DNA of 64,000 nt from Haematococcus lacustris (lineage: Eukaryota > Chlorophyta > Chlorophyceae > Chlamydomonadales > Haematococcaceae): NCBI GenBank assembly GCA_030144725.1, contig JASKMD010000029.1, positions 3,337,939-3,401,938 on the forward strand, given 5' to 3'. The notes beneath the pieces were generated by a model, which worked only from the letters and a program-made list of their open reading frames with translations, ran no database searches and had not been told where the DNA came from. Positions 1 through 11,740 of the stretch are shown here, piece after piece. Position numbers and translations under genes: made by a program. Position 1 is the stretch's first letter, and each line of letters opens with the position of its first letter.

Positions 1-2214
1 ATGCTCATGCCCGTCTTTGAGGACCCCAGCAACCAGGCGCTGCTGGCCAAGCTGCAGGAGCTGGGCAGCATTGATCTGAGGGGTGACGCTAACACTATTC
101 GAGCGCATCTAATGCAGCTGGCGGTGGCCATGCAGCAGCACTACTCCAACCCAGGCAAGTAATGGTGGTGTATCTGACCTGGACCCGGACCTAAACCTGG
201 CCTGACCCTAACCAGTGACCTGAAAACGACCCTGACCCTGACCCTGACCTTGACCCTGACCTGTGACCTGGACCTGACCTGACCTGACCTGACCTGACCT
301 GACCTGACCTGACCTCTGACTTGACCTGTGACCTGACCTGTGACCTGACCTGTGACCTGACCTGTGACCTGACCTGTGACCTGACCTGTGACCTGACCTG
401 TGACCTGACCTGTGACCTGACCTGTGACCTGACCTGTGACCTGACCTGTGACCTGACCTGTGACCTGACCTGTGACCTGACCTGTGACCTGACCTGTGAC
501 CTGACCTGTGACCTGACCTGTGACCTGACCTGTGACCTGACCTGTGACCTGACCTGTGACCTGACCTGTGACCTGACCTGTGACCTGACCTGTGACCTGA
601 CCTGTGACCTGACCTGTGACCTGACCTGTGACCTGACCTGTGACCTGACCTGTGACCTGACCTGTGACCTGACCTGTGACCTGACCTGTGACCTGACCTG
701 TGACCTGACCTGTGACCTGACCTGTGACCTGACCTGTGACCTGACCTGTGACCTGACCTGTGACCTGACCTGTGACCTGACCTGTGACCTGACCTGTGAC
801 CTGACCTGTGACCTGACCTGTGACCTGACCTGTGACCTGACCTGTGACCTGACCTGTGACCTGACCTGTGACCTGACCTGTGACCTGACCTGTGACCTGA
901 CCTGTGACCTGACCTGCAGAGCGCTTTATCAAGTTGTATGCCAAGTTGGGGTGGGCATTGACCCCGGCGTCACCCAGGCAGTCAGCGCAGCCTCAGGGGT
1001 GTGGGATCTGGCGACAGGCCAGTTGGTGACAAACCAGCTCCGCCGGTGGAAGCTGACCAAGGGCCAGGTCAAGCATGGCAGCGGCCTAAACAATGCCCGT
1101 CGTGCCACTGAGCGGTGGCTGGCTCCGATCAAGCCCCACCTTTAGCACCTGGCAGCAGCCAGCTCAGCCGGCACCTCCTTGGAGGCCAACCTGAAGCACA
1201 TCACCGTCACGCTAGCCACTTGGAACGCGGTGTGGGAGGTGTACCTTGACCCCAACTGGGCAAGGCAGCGGCTGAGGCTGTACCGAGCCCAGGACCGGGC
1301 GCTGGAGCAGTTCTTCAAGGTGGTGAGGGTGAGTAGGTGGGTGGGTAAGGGACTAAGATATGGTAGGTTGGGCATGAAGTGAAAGAGTAGGTGACTGTGA
1401 CATGCCTAACCGTGTGCCGCCATGTCAGCCACCACGTGTGTGCCTTCTATGCATGGCTGCAGTTGGAGGAGGACATGGCTGAGGTGTCCATAGAGCGCCA
1501 TGGGCGTGCCAAGCAGCTGGTGGTCTTCTTTGGCGCTGCTGGCATTGGCACTGGGGGTGGGTGGGGTGCTGATGTGGTGCTGCGGGCCTGCTGCAAGGTG
1601 GTGTGCAGGCCCAGGGGCATAGACCAGCGGCGGGGCAGGGTGGTGCTTGTGGATGAGCACCGCACCACCCGGGTCAGCTCAGCAGTGAATGGCCAGCAGC
1701 CCTGTGAGGAGGAGCTGGACCATGAGCAGTGGTGGAACAGCGCCTGGTGCGCCCAGCCTGGAGCCAGCAGCGTGACCAGCCAGTGAGGGGCCTGATGTGG
1801 TGCCCTGTCGTGGCCCCCCGCAAGCCCCCACAGGCCCCACGCAGCAGCCAGGAAGCCCCACAGCCAGCAGCAGCCTCAGAGCCTGGGCCCAGCACTCCCC
1901 TGCCAGCCAAGCGCAGCAAGCGCACCAAGGCTGAGCCGGCAGCTGAGCCCACCAAGGGCGCAGGCAAGGCCCAGGGCAAGGCTGCAAAAGCCAAGCCAAT
2001 ACCGCAGCCAGACAGGTGGCTGGACAGGGACTGCAATGGAGCGCTGAACATGCAGCGCATTGGGGAGAGCAAGTGGCGGCCACTGGAGCTGTGCTGGTGG
2101 CCAGAGCAGGGGAAGCTGCCAGCCAAGGGCAAGGAGTACCCTGGCTTGGGGTACAAGCGGCTGCGAGACAAGCCACCCAAGGCCCAGGAGCAGCAGCCTG
2201 CTGTGGCACAGTAG
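1..2214 (+). pseudogene. Fanzor (TnpB-like RNA-guided nuclease) gene, family A, decayed, cut by the window edge
   Basis: Eukaryotic TnpB relative (Fanzor). An N-terminal exon (to about 161, ending YSNPG) is followed by an intron with a GC donor (GCAAGT) and the CTGACC minisatellite; the next exon starts near 919 (ERFIKLYAK). RuvC-I is seen as GIDPGVTQA near 957, RuvC-II as VVLVDEHRTTRVSSA near 1640-1685, RuvC-III as WLDRDCNGALNMQR near 2020-2060, followed by SKWRPLELCWWPEQ and GLGYKRLRDK to a TAG at 2212-2214. Lesions: the stretch expected between KLYAK and GIDPG is missing, with a frame change; there is an in-frame TAG at 1143-1145; and the frame shifts near 1740, before RPAWSQQRDQPVRGL. Another intron lies at about 1328-1463. 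The assignment to Fanzor rests on the order and spacing of the RuvC motifs; it cannot make a full protein. Confidence 0.82.
264..915. repeat. 12-bp minisatellite (CTGACCTGTGAC)n inside a Fanzor intron
   Basis: About 50 nearly perfect copies of the 12-mer CTGACCTGTGAC run from about 311 to 915, preceded by a run of the 5-mer CTGAC (264-311) and degenerate CCTGAC units back to about 178. Both strands are open in several frames only because the unit length is a multiple of three. The related Fanzor copy at 16.7-17.6 kb has the same intron with only a short CTGAC tract (about 17321-17380), so the array is an expansion within the intron. Confidence 0.93.
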
Positions 2215-2473
2215 TGTGTGTGCCCCCCCCCCACTTGAAGCTGTCATCGGCTTACATTAGTGCATGTTTTGTCATGCCAACTCTACGGCGTAGCCCTAAC
2301 GGGTCAGACAATGTTGTAGGTGGTAGGCGACCGTGACCATGTGTATGCCATGTATAGGCCATGAGCATGCCATGCGATGGGAACTCCGCACAGACAAAAA
2401 CACTGTTTTGTAGTGATTCACAGTTAGTGTGTTCGACTGCATTGAAGGCTCAAGGTTGAGGGCCAAGGTGCTG
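2215..2473 (+). other. Conserved 3' region and right end of the family A Fanzor element (candidate guide-RNA region)
   Basis: About 260 bp after the stop codon are conserved with copies ending at 14996 and 17615 (+) and starting at 49749, 51827 and 22538 (-). All end with the same terminal motif, close to GGGCCAAGGTGCTG, after which the flanks are unrelated. The region holds GTGTATGCCATGTGTA-like repeats and an ACTGTTTTGTAGTG block. In known TnpB and Fanzor loci the guide RNA is made from the 3' end of the gene and its downstream flank, so this is the natural place for it; that role is inferred. Confidence 0.7.
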
Positions 2474-2655
2474 CCTCTCTCACTCAGCGTCATCGGTCTT
2501 ACTCTTGACAACTACAATCCTCTGAAGTTCTTCTCCTCTGCAACTTACAACATCCAATGTTTGAAATGTTGCACCACTGGCATTTTCGATTAGTTACACA
2601 TGCCGTATTGCACATGCCAAATGCTGCCGTATTTGCATATCAGCAGCTTGTGTGA

Positions 2656-3309
2656 TCAGGCAGTATCCATGCAACCTGTGGGCAACCGGCTGCACCCCTG
2701 ATGACTACAAACCCCATCCCTGGTGGCACGTTCCCTCATAAGGGTGATAGCGGGCCCAGCCATCAATGCCCGGGCCCAGACCCTAAAGCCCGGGGCAATC
2801 TCTGCCTGGTCTTGGGCCGCCGGTCGTTCGTTAGCTTGCAGCCCTGCTGGTGCTCTTGGCCAGACGCAGGAGGAGTCTCCAGGCCCTTCACCTGCACATT
2901 CGCAGAGGGCGCTGCGTACTCCCCCAGTGCGCTGTATGTTGGGGCACGGGTTGGTGTCCCGGCCCAGCCACCTGCCCCATAGGGGGCCCGAGGTGGGGCC
3001 ACAGGGCCAGGTGCAGCAGGGGGGGCTAGGCAGGGGAAGGGGTTCCGGGCCATCCGACTTGATGTACCTGTATGACAGTGCCTCAGCAAACCTATTGGCA
3101 CGGAGTGGCTGGGCCAGGGTCCATGATTGTGCATCAGGTCGCCATCCAACCGGAGTGCGGCCAAATCTTCGCCTTAGATCATATACCTGTATCAACTCTC
3201 TGTTTGTCATGTTCGCCATGCCACCGTGTTCCGTCCCTCTTCTCGAAAGGGTCCAGGGATTTGGTCGACCACTCAGTTGACACCGCCCCACACAACATGT
3301 TGACGACAT
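2656..3309 (-). pseudogene. Fanzor-like remnant, family C (RuvC-III portion)
   Basis: The minus strand encodes WGRWLGRDTNPCPNIQR (about 2976-2929), a RuvC-III block of the Fanzor type (consensus RDxNxAxNI). The downstream text aligns with the better copy at 28.26-28.52 kb, although the frame drifts. The upstream part (SWTLAQPLRANRFAEALSYR) has no recognised match. Ala-to-Pro changes and frame breaks mark it as dead. It is a different lineage from family A because the tail after RuvC-III is unlike WRPLELCWWPEQ. Confidence 0.55.
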
Positions 3310-3394
3310 GTTGGCTCCTCAATTTGTACGATCTCCATGTTTCATGCTGGCGGACCCCCGTGCTCATGCGTGACTGCACCTGAGAGCCGTGATC

Positions 3395-6300
3395 ATGGGG
3401 TTGCTCCAGCTGCTCGGCGGCTGTGCGGGCTCCTTGACTTTGGACAAGAGCCGGCGCGAAGCCATTGCCGCAGCTGACGCGTCAATTCAGGTGGCTACAG
3501 ACGCAGCTTACAGACAGCAGCAGTAAGCGCTATCGTCAACACTTCTTATGTGTTGCTTGATACCGCAGGTGTTGCTCGATACTCGACCACACGAAAACGC
3601 AACCGTACTCCAGCACAATGCAGCCACACAGGCTGACGCCCTTGTTCCTGGCTCTGAGTCCTGGCATTGTGACATTCTTGGCAAGGTGCGCTTGTCCCGA
3701 TTTCCAGAAGTATTGCAATTCGATGTAAGGCCGCTAGGGACAGGCAGGTCTTGCATGACTGGTCATCACTCTGCTACACACCTGTGGACTATGTGCACCT
3801 CGCGCTGCGTGAGCAAGCTGTGGCTCTGGCACTGGTTGTACTTGCCTCATCGTCTCCAATGTGCCCGCTCTTGCCCAGTCATCACCTTGTGCATCCTCAG
3901 GTGCCATATGTCACCCATGTCCTCACCCCATGTGGAGAGCATCTGTTATGTGATCCTACCGCTGACGCCAGCATCGAGAGCCGCACTGCCAATCGCGGCC
4001 AGGGCCTTGGCTGCCTGCTACATATCCTTGGGGGCGATGAAGTTGTATACCTTGAAGTCTTAGAGAGCATTGCACAGGGTGCAGTGTGGGCTGGGACATT
4101 GCCCAGTGTCAACCTTGAACAGACAGCAGACAGCGGCAACACACCGTCCCTGGACCATGCACAGCCTCCAGCAAGGAACTCTTCTCATTCCCAACCCATC
4201 ACAAACAGCTCGCTTAGCCTCATTGAACGCCCTGACGGCACCGCACAGCCTGGCTGGCAAGCAACCTTGGCCTTGCAGCCAGCAAGCCCAGAGGTAGCCC
4301 AGCTTCAGCCATCCCAGCTGCCACCAGGGCCAGGCAAGAGAGCAAATCTCACTGACATCGGCCTGGCCTGTGATGACACGGTGAGCGAGTCATGTGCCAT
4401 GCGCAAACTGGTGCACATGGACCCAATGAACAGAGTCCACTGTCAGGATGTCACGTGCATGCCCCTAAAGTCACTCCACCTGCATAGCGAGAGTTGTGAT
4501 TCAGGTGGACCTGATCTCTACTGTAATGTCCTACAATCCTTGCAGCATGGAGTGATCCAATCCATGAAGCCCTTGCCTCAGCCGGCGGCATTGAGCAGCA
4601 GGGATTTGCCCGCTGTGGAGCGCCCACCACTGCCTTTTGGCCGCCAGCGAGCCAACAGGACCATCAGCATGTCCCGCCTCGCATTTGGTGCAAGCAAAGC
4701 CAGTGTGCATGGGCCACATTCCATGGCGCCCCAGCATGCCATGTCACAAGACCTAGGGGCAGCGGCTGGCATCCCACTGCGCATCGCACCTGTGCCAGAG
4801 CATGTGCCATGCATCAGCTCAGATGCTCAAGAGGCAAATGGTACGGGGCGGCCCCTGGGCCCTCCTACCTTTGACCACCAGTCGTTCTTATTTCCTGCCC
4901 ATGAACCAGGTATGCTACGGAAGACTGCCTCGTGGATGCTGGCTCAGAGTGAGGTGAGCGAGTGTGGCTTGTAAGCCAGCTTTGCTCAAGCCATATGTGC
5001 TGTGTCAAACATGACATGGTGCGACACACCGCTGGGTGGCAAGCTTACCTCCACGTAGCCACACATGATGCCAATGCCCACCCCGGTTTTCCTCAACTGC
5101 CACACAGCACTACCTGATTTGATAAGTGCACCAATGCTGAACCAAGCACCTGTCCCAATGGTACTGCCAGCTGTCTGGGCCATGTTGCATGCCTCAATGA
5201 CCTGCTGACACCAAGGGGCCGCCCCTGTGTTGCACCTCGGGCATTGCTCAAGGCTGGTTAAGCCACCACACTCCCTTTGTCTGTGTATGACTGCAGGCCA
5301 GCAACACCCTGACCAGCTCCCCCCTGCAGCGCTCCACCATTCATGACCAGACAGCCACCAGCAGCACAGCACAGGGGGCCACCATGTCCATCAGCAACTT
5401 GCGGGCCCCTCAGCAGCGCCAGCTGAAGGAGCGTTTGGGCAACCGCATCAAGACCGCATCAATGCTGGAGCATATGTTAGGGGCGACAGCAAACATGGCA
5501 AGCGAGCCAAGCCAAGTCAGCCCCCCTCATTACAGCATGGACAAGTTTGCGACAGGGCATTTCCAAGCGCTTGAGCGTGGTGGCAGCGTGACGGAGATGC
5601 TGGGCAGCAGGCGAGGCAGCGCTGACACCAGTGCACGCGCCATCGAGGGTAAAAGAACCCTGCTACATCCACTGCCCAGCCTGCCAGGTCGCTCCTCCGA
5701 CACTGCAGCCCTGGGTGGGCCCCACAGCTCCCTAGCCTCCTCATCCCAGGTGGTGTTCGAGAACGGCCACCTGTTGAGGTCTGGATACCGCAGTGCTGCC
5801 CCCAGCCGAGCACATGGCGGTGATGCAGCCCCTGACCACCTATCCAGCAAAGCATCTATGGTGCATGACGCATTGCTCAGTGCCCTTGCCAATGGCAGCA
5901 GCCGCAACTCCCACAGCAGCCATACCTTGCCACCCGGCAGGCTGTTGAGCCACAGGCCATCAGAGGCGCCCTTGGCAGAGTTGGGAGGTGGGCCTAGCCG
6001 TCAGTCTGCCACTGCCACCACAGCCTGCAGCGACGCAGGGAAAGCAGCCGGGGAGTCCCAGCTTTCCGGCGGCCAGCCAACAGCTTTAACAGCGACAAGC
6101 AGCCAACAGCAGGAGGGTGAAGGCACGGCCAAAGGCAGCAGCAGGAGCATGGCTAGCACAGCTCGTGATCCTGGGCCCTGCAGGGCGCTGGTGTATGAGC
6201 AGGGGGTTCAGTATGTGCACATCACCGTCACGCACATCCAGTGCAGTTCCACTGGGCAGCCGGGCCTGCTGGTGGTGCAGCAGGACACCAGCGAGGCAGC

Positions 6301-9300
6301 AGCCATGGAGACGCTGCTGGCTGACCTGGCCGAGTCACAGTTGAATACAGCGGCGTCCATCTTTCCCAAGCACAGTGAGTGGTGGGTAGCAAGGTCTGAG
6401 CGGTGGGGTCCCTAGCCTTCTTGCTTCGTGAGTGAGGCACGGTGACAGGCACTGCCACCTCCACTGCCGCCTCCTACAGGCACTGCCACCTCCACTGCCG
6501 CCTCCTAAGATGGTGTGAGGTGCCCAGTGGTCAACGGGGATTAGCCCCAGGAAAGAGTGCCACCGATGTGGGGTTTGTAGTCATCAAGGGTGCGACTGAG
6601 GATGCTACAACATGTTTGTAATAGTTGAGTGAGATTACCCACAGTCCAACATGTTGTTCCTTGTTGAATAAGTTTTCTTGGTCTGAGCGGTGGGAAGCGC
6701 TTGGAAAGCCTCTGATCTGTGCTGTGAAGATGCCCACCCTCATTGCTGGCAGCCCAAGGCATTTCTGGGCACAGCATAGTCATGGCAGCCTACCCCTTGG
6801 CATGCACTAGGCTGTGGGTGTCATTCTGCATATTTCAATCCATGTGCGACCATGCCCCTCTCCATCTATGCAGACATGTTGATGTGTGTGTTGCTTTCAG
6901 TTGTTGAGTTCCTGGCCACATCGGGCAACACTAGTGCGCCAAACCAAATGGCCGAGCTAGCCAGGAGGCATGAGGATGTCACACTCCTTTTCATGGAGTG
7001 AGTAAAGTGCTAGCCACACACTCACAACCTCCTTGCTGTGCACATGTGTGCTGGTAAGCTACATCCTAGCCAATGTTCAGGCGTGCCAATGCCTGCAGCA
7101 AACCCATCTGGCAGCCGTCTAGCTGGTCAGGGTTTAGTTAACTACATCTACTGGTATCGGCCTCTGGTGCTTGCCGTTGGTTTTCTAATGCTTGCAGCAT
7201 TGTGGGCTTCACCACCATGTCCAAGCAGGTAGCTCCTGAGCAAGTCATGTCCTTCCTCAACGTGTTGTTTGGGATGGTGAGTTTAAGGATCAAGGTGTGC
7301 TAACATGGCAGCTATGAGCAACTGTCTTTCTGCCTGAACACACTGCACACTGCTCAGCCTGCTGTGCCATTGAGTCTAGACTGTCTGGTCAGGGCAGTGC
7401 AGGGCTGACCTGACCTGCCAGGCTTCCTGCCTGCAGTTTGACGAGTTGTGTGATCACCATCGCATCATGAAGGTTGAAACAGCTGGAGAGTGAGTGCTAC
7501 GCTTCTCAACCTGGTAGGATGCTGCATGTTAGGGTGCATGTTCCTAGCCTCTGTGCTCTTGCCGGCATGCCTGCCTGGCAATGACGATCAACAAATCTAC
7601 CCTCACTGATGACCTCCTGGCGCAAGCTCTGATCAAACCCTGCCCGCCTGTTGCCACACCTGCTGCAGCTGCTACATTGTGGCTGGAGGCATCCTAGGAG
7701 CTGTGGCTGACGTGGGTGTCCAAACAGGCAGCTGCTGCAGCCCAACATCAGATATGTGCAGGAAACATTATTGCAGCTGGCATTGATCTGGCTGGCTGCA
7801 TTGCAAACTAAATGCTGACTGCTATACTCTGCCCTAGGCTGTCATGTATAGCTGCCCCTCTGCCTTGCAGCCGGGCCTGCCAGTGTCAGGAGGGTTCACT
7901 CAGGTGCTGGACAAGCATGACCCTGCTGACAGCGCTGCACGGGTCATGCAGTTTGCCAAGGATATGCTGGCAGTAGCAAGCACGGTGAGTCCACCCGATC
8001 GCATCATGCGCAGCTCCTGACAACCACGCAATGCAGCCAGGCAGCAAGCACCAGGTACCCTAGCTGTGTGCCCCTGCCTGTGTCTTGTGCAGGTGCTCAT
8101 GCCCCACAACCAGCAGCCTGTGCAAATCAGGATTGGCATGCACACTGGCGATTGCGTGTCAGGCCTTATTGGTAAGATAGAGGACCCATAGTTTTCCAAA
8201 GATTAATAACGCCAGCCAGCTTGCAGCCAGCAATACAGTGTCGCTCCAGTGCACCGGATGTCGTATGGCGATGTCGGAGGTGGCCAGCATTGCAGCAACA
8301 CATGAGACATGCTGCATGTGCCCCATGTGCGCCAACCTCTACAACCTGCTACTATGACCATGCAGGCCGCAAGTGCCCCAAGTTTGCGGTGTTTGGAGGT
8401 GAGCTTCCCTGCAGAGTTACTGCTGCAACCTGTCAGAGCTCATCTGTCTGGTACACTCTGCCAGCCAGCCACATTAAACATAATGTTGAGGCAACTAACC
8501 CCAAAATCCAATTGTGATGCATCTTTAGCATCTCTTCACTTCATAACATTCACTGACCTGACAGTGTCTGCTTGTGCAGATACTATGAACACTGCAAGTC
8601 GGATGGTGGGTGATGGCAAGACCTCCTACTCACGTGTCACTAAAGCATTATGCTGTGATCAAGGTTTGAGGGTCGGCAGTGCTTGGCAGCAGTGCTTGTA
8701 TAGCCTAGCAGCACATGATGTGTAGCGCTCTGGCTGTCAGGCCAGCAACAGCAACATGTTTAACGGCCATGCTAGCTGTCTGCCTTGCGCTGTGTGCTTT
8801 TTGACATTGCAGGAGTCTACTTGTGTTCCAGGTCACATCCAGGTGACTCCCATCCCACATAACCCCACCTTCAAGACACGATGTGCCATGCTACATGTCA
8901 CCATGCACAGTACACCCTCGTCAGTATGCATGCCAGCACCTCCCTCATCAGCCCAGCGGGCAACACGTACTAACGCCAAAGCAGCTCTGGACCCCTTGCT
9001 AGGGATGGTGTTCTCGTCTGTGCGCTTGGAGATATGTGTGACTTACTGTTATCATGGCATACGCATGGCTTCTTCACAGGGTGCTGTCAGCAAGCAGGGT
9101 GCTGTACAGCGCTGCCACCTGACCTGTCGTGTTGACAGCCTTGCCCTCGCCTGGGCTTACAGCCTTTACGCACCTCAACCAGTGCTGGGTTTGGGGCTGT
9201 GGCAGCTAGCTGCCAAGTGCTCGGACTCATGAGTATGCATTCATAGCTGCATCCTCAGATGCCTCCTTAGATGCCTCCCTGGCTGCTGCTGTTTGGAGTA

Positions 9301-11701
9301 GCCCTCCACTCGGCCCACCCGCACGCTACTACGCCCACCTGCACGCTAGTACTTGGCTGGCAGCTCAGGCAAGGCCAGGCACCAGCACAGCTCCAGCACC
9401 TCTGCTGGAAGGCACGCTGCGCCCCTGGACCTGCACCAGCTTATGCTCTTGCAGGTGTCAGCAGCCACTCATGCGTTGCTGAAGGATTTGGAGCCGTTCA
9501 CATCAACTGGGGGAGTTGAAGTCAAGGGCAAAGTAGGTGCCTTGTCACAGATTCTAAGAAGGGAGTGGGCGGGCTGTTGTGTTGGGGGACCTACAACACA
9601 ACCTCATACATGACCTGCACAAGGACGTGATGGCGCATGATCCTTGCAACTTCCATCCTCATGCTCACTGTTCAACAATCCCTTCAGCATCTCTGTGTCA
9701 CATAGCAGCACATAGCTTCACTGATCACCGGCATGAACATGACAGCCAGCTATTCAGCCATACTGTGTGGCTGCTGTCACGTCCCAGGGCCTGATGGACA
9801 CCTACATCTGGGGCGGCAGCGTCGTTGGCTCCCCCAGCCTGCCCAACGAGTCGAAGGCCAGTCCCTCAGCTATAGATGTCATGGACAGCGCTGTGCCTGA
9901 TGCCCGGCTGCTGAAGCAGCACTGTAGCTCGGCCTGCGCTGCCATCCTCAATGCGCAGCAAACCTGCCAGGCACCGCCTGCTGTGCGCAGCAGCAGCCCT
10001 GGCCTGACAGGCTCTCAACCATCAGGACGCAGCCCCACCCAGGTCCCTAGCCTTGTTGCTTCGTGAGTGAGGCACGGTGACAGGCACTGCCACCTCCACT
10101 GCCACCTCCTACACCCCCCACCCTGAGGAACGGTAATGGGCATGGTGGGAAGTGCTACTAAGAAATGCTTTTACCAGGGCAGATGCGGCTCATGGGTGGA
10201 TGCTTGTTGCACATTGCAAGGGTTGCATGGGGCTGGAGTGAGGTGTCAGGCAAAGAACGCTCACTAAGCACAAGCTGGATATGGTCAGAGATGAGCATTG
10301 CACCAGCTTTGGTGGGTTGTGTTTTGGGTGGGGTCAAGCAACAAGATCCCTCTTTGAGTTGCCTGCGGCGGGATGTGCTTGCCTGCGTGACTTGCCCCTG
10401 CCTGCAGGGGTAGCTTGGATACGTTAGGTGAGCCTATTGACAGCTCTGCCAGCAACCTGGCAGCCCACCCCTCCATGGTGCTGCAGCACGCTGTGGCAGC
10501 GGCCCTGCTATTGAGTCACAGTCACCACAATGCGTCAAGGCGCATGTCACAGGCCCTCACCTCACTACATGGTTATGGTCTGGAGAGCAGCAGCAGCCAG
10601 GGCGAGCGCGTCAGCCCACAGCTGGCAGCAGCTGGCCCTGGTGTCCGCAGGCCAAAGGACAGGGCTGCCATGACCCGGCAATCAATACAGCTGCTGGGGC
10701 ATGTGGATGGATCTGGGCTGGGCAACCCCAGGGTGCCAGCTGTCATGCCCGTCCCGCCTCCCCACACCTCCTCCCCCTCCATGCCTCAAAAGAGTAGGTC
10801 TGAAGGTGTTAGGCCACCCTCCACTTCAGGCGGCAAGCTGCTGCTGCCCAGCCCCTGCAGCAGCAGTGTAATGGCAGCAGCGATGCGCTCATCCTCTGCC
10901 TCGAGCCTTACCCCCAGCTGGCAACCCAATTCCCAGTTTTTGGAGCAGACACTGGTGGGGTCAGAGAGCTTGCTGAGTTTGCCTTCGCCAACACGGCAGG
11001 ATGCCGCTCCTGCTCCCTCAGCATCTGCCCTAGGCCCATGTCCACAGCTGGACAGGCCTGGCAGTGTCAGCCATCTAGGCATGCTGCAGCTGTCTGATGT
11101 TCAGCGTGTTGGGGGGCAGAGTCTGACAGACGATGCCTTGAGGCCTTTGGTAAAGGCTACAAACACCAGCACCGCACATGCCAGCTGCCAGCCCCCATGC
11201 TCACAGCCTCACTCCCCAACCTCCCCAGCCAGGGTCACAGCTGATGCAAGATTGAGCCAGGGCAGGCCGTCTGCGCACTCCCTGGCAGCTTGGCAGCTCA
11301 ACGCCACGCCTGGGAAGGCCACCAGCTCGACCTCCTCTGTCCCCAGCGCCACCCTGCCCAAGCGCATGGCGCAGGGCCTGGTCATGTCCTGCAGTGGGCA
11401 GTCGGGGCTGCTGGATGCATCCCTGTGTGGCGTGCAGCAGCCCAGCAATGCCCAGGCTGAGCAGCTTCAGCAAGGAGTGCTTGCAACCGTCTGGCCTGCC
11501 ACAAGCCTGGCCAGCAGCTCTGGCGCAAACCTGAAGCCACTGGGCCACGAGGTGTGCAGGTCACATGACCATCACAGGCCCTTCAGGCCACCCACGTACA
11601 GTGCCCAGCTTGCAAAGCTGTTGCAGACGCTGCATGCATCATCCCCCATACCTCATGCCACGTGCCCTGCATTCAGACCCATGTCTTATCACTCATATTA
11701 A
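3395..11701 (+). CDS. Class III nucleotide (adenylate/guanylate) cyclase, multi-exon
   Basis: Makes cyclic nucleotide from ATP or GTP. Catalytic exons join in phase: 5297-6374, 6901-6997, 7198-7276, 7437-7489, 7669-?, 7871-7984, 8093-8171, 8366-8398, 8580-8605, 8813-8842, 9455-9532, 9788-10062, 10408-11701. They read VTLLFMDIVGFTTMSKQV (first metal Asp), KVETAGDCYIVAGG (second Asp), IRIGMHTGDCVSGLIG, FAVFGDTMNTASRMES (Asn/Arg of the transition state) and KGLMDTYIW. A PAS-like stretch (YVHITVTHIQ...GLLVVQQDTSEAAAMETL, then SIFPKH) precedes the catalytic domain. The start ATG at 3395 (MGLLQLLGGCAGS) and exons between 3578 and 4974 are plausible, but their joins are not resolved in phase. The C-terminal 430 residues are Ser/Pro/Gln-rich. 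Glu in KVETAGD favours GTP, but the second specificity position (Cys in guanylate cyclases) is Ala. No transmembrane segment was identified. Confidence 0.85.
6514..6682 (+). repeat. Solo tail of the family C Fanzor-like element in a cyclase intron
   Basis: About 165 bp starting GAGGTGCCCAGTGGTCA and ending near TTGTTGAATAAGTTTT match 28577-28738, which lies directly 3' of the family C Fanzor-like coding remnant. Similarity stops on both sides. It sits in the cyclase intron between the SIFPKH exon and the IVEFLA exon, so it is spliced out. Confidence 0.75.
10043..10114 (+). repeat. Intragenic repeat of about 70 bp, second copy of 6406-6500
   Basis: GTCCCTAGCCTTsTTGCTTC followed by GTGAGTGAGGCACGGTGACA and the GCACTGCCACCTCCACTG block occurs twice in the cyclase gene, at 6406-6500 and here. 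Here the copy supplies the splice donor (GTGAGT at 10063) that keeps phase with the next exon at 10408, so the repeat appears to be used as an exon end. Confidence 0.6.
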
Positions 11702-11740
11702 CCTATTACTCCCCATAGGCACCTGACAGTTACACTTGCA

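Noticed and set aside
264..915. Regular short repeats that could suggest a CRISPR array
   Set aside because: There are no unique spacers; it is an uninterrupted tandem array in a nuclear algal intron.
141..1145. Two overlapping open frames of about 270 codons on opposite strands (repeats of GQVT and DLTC)
   Set aside because: Both are produced by the 12-bp minisatellite, whose unit length is a multiple of three; they lie in a Fanzor intron.
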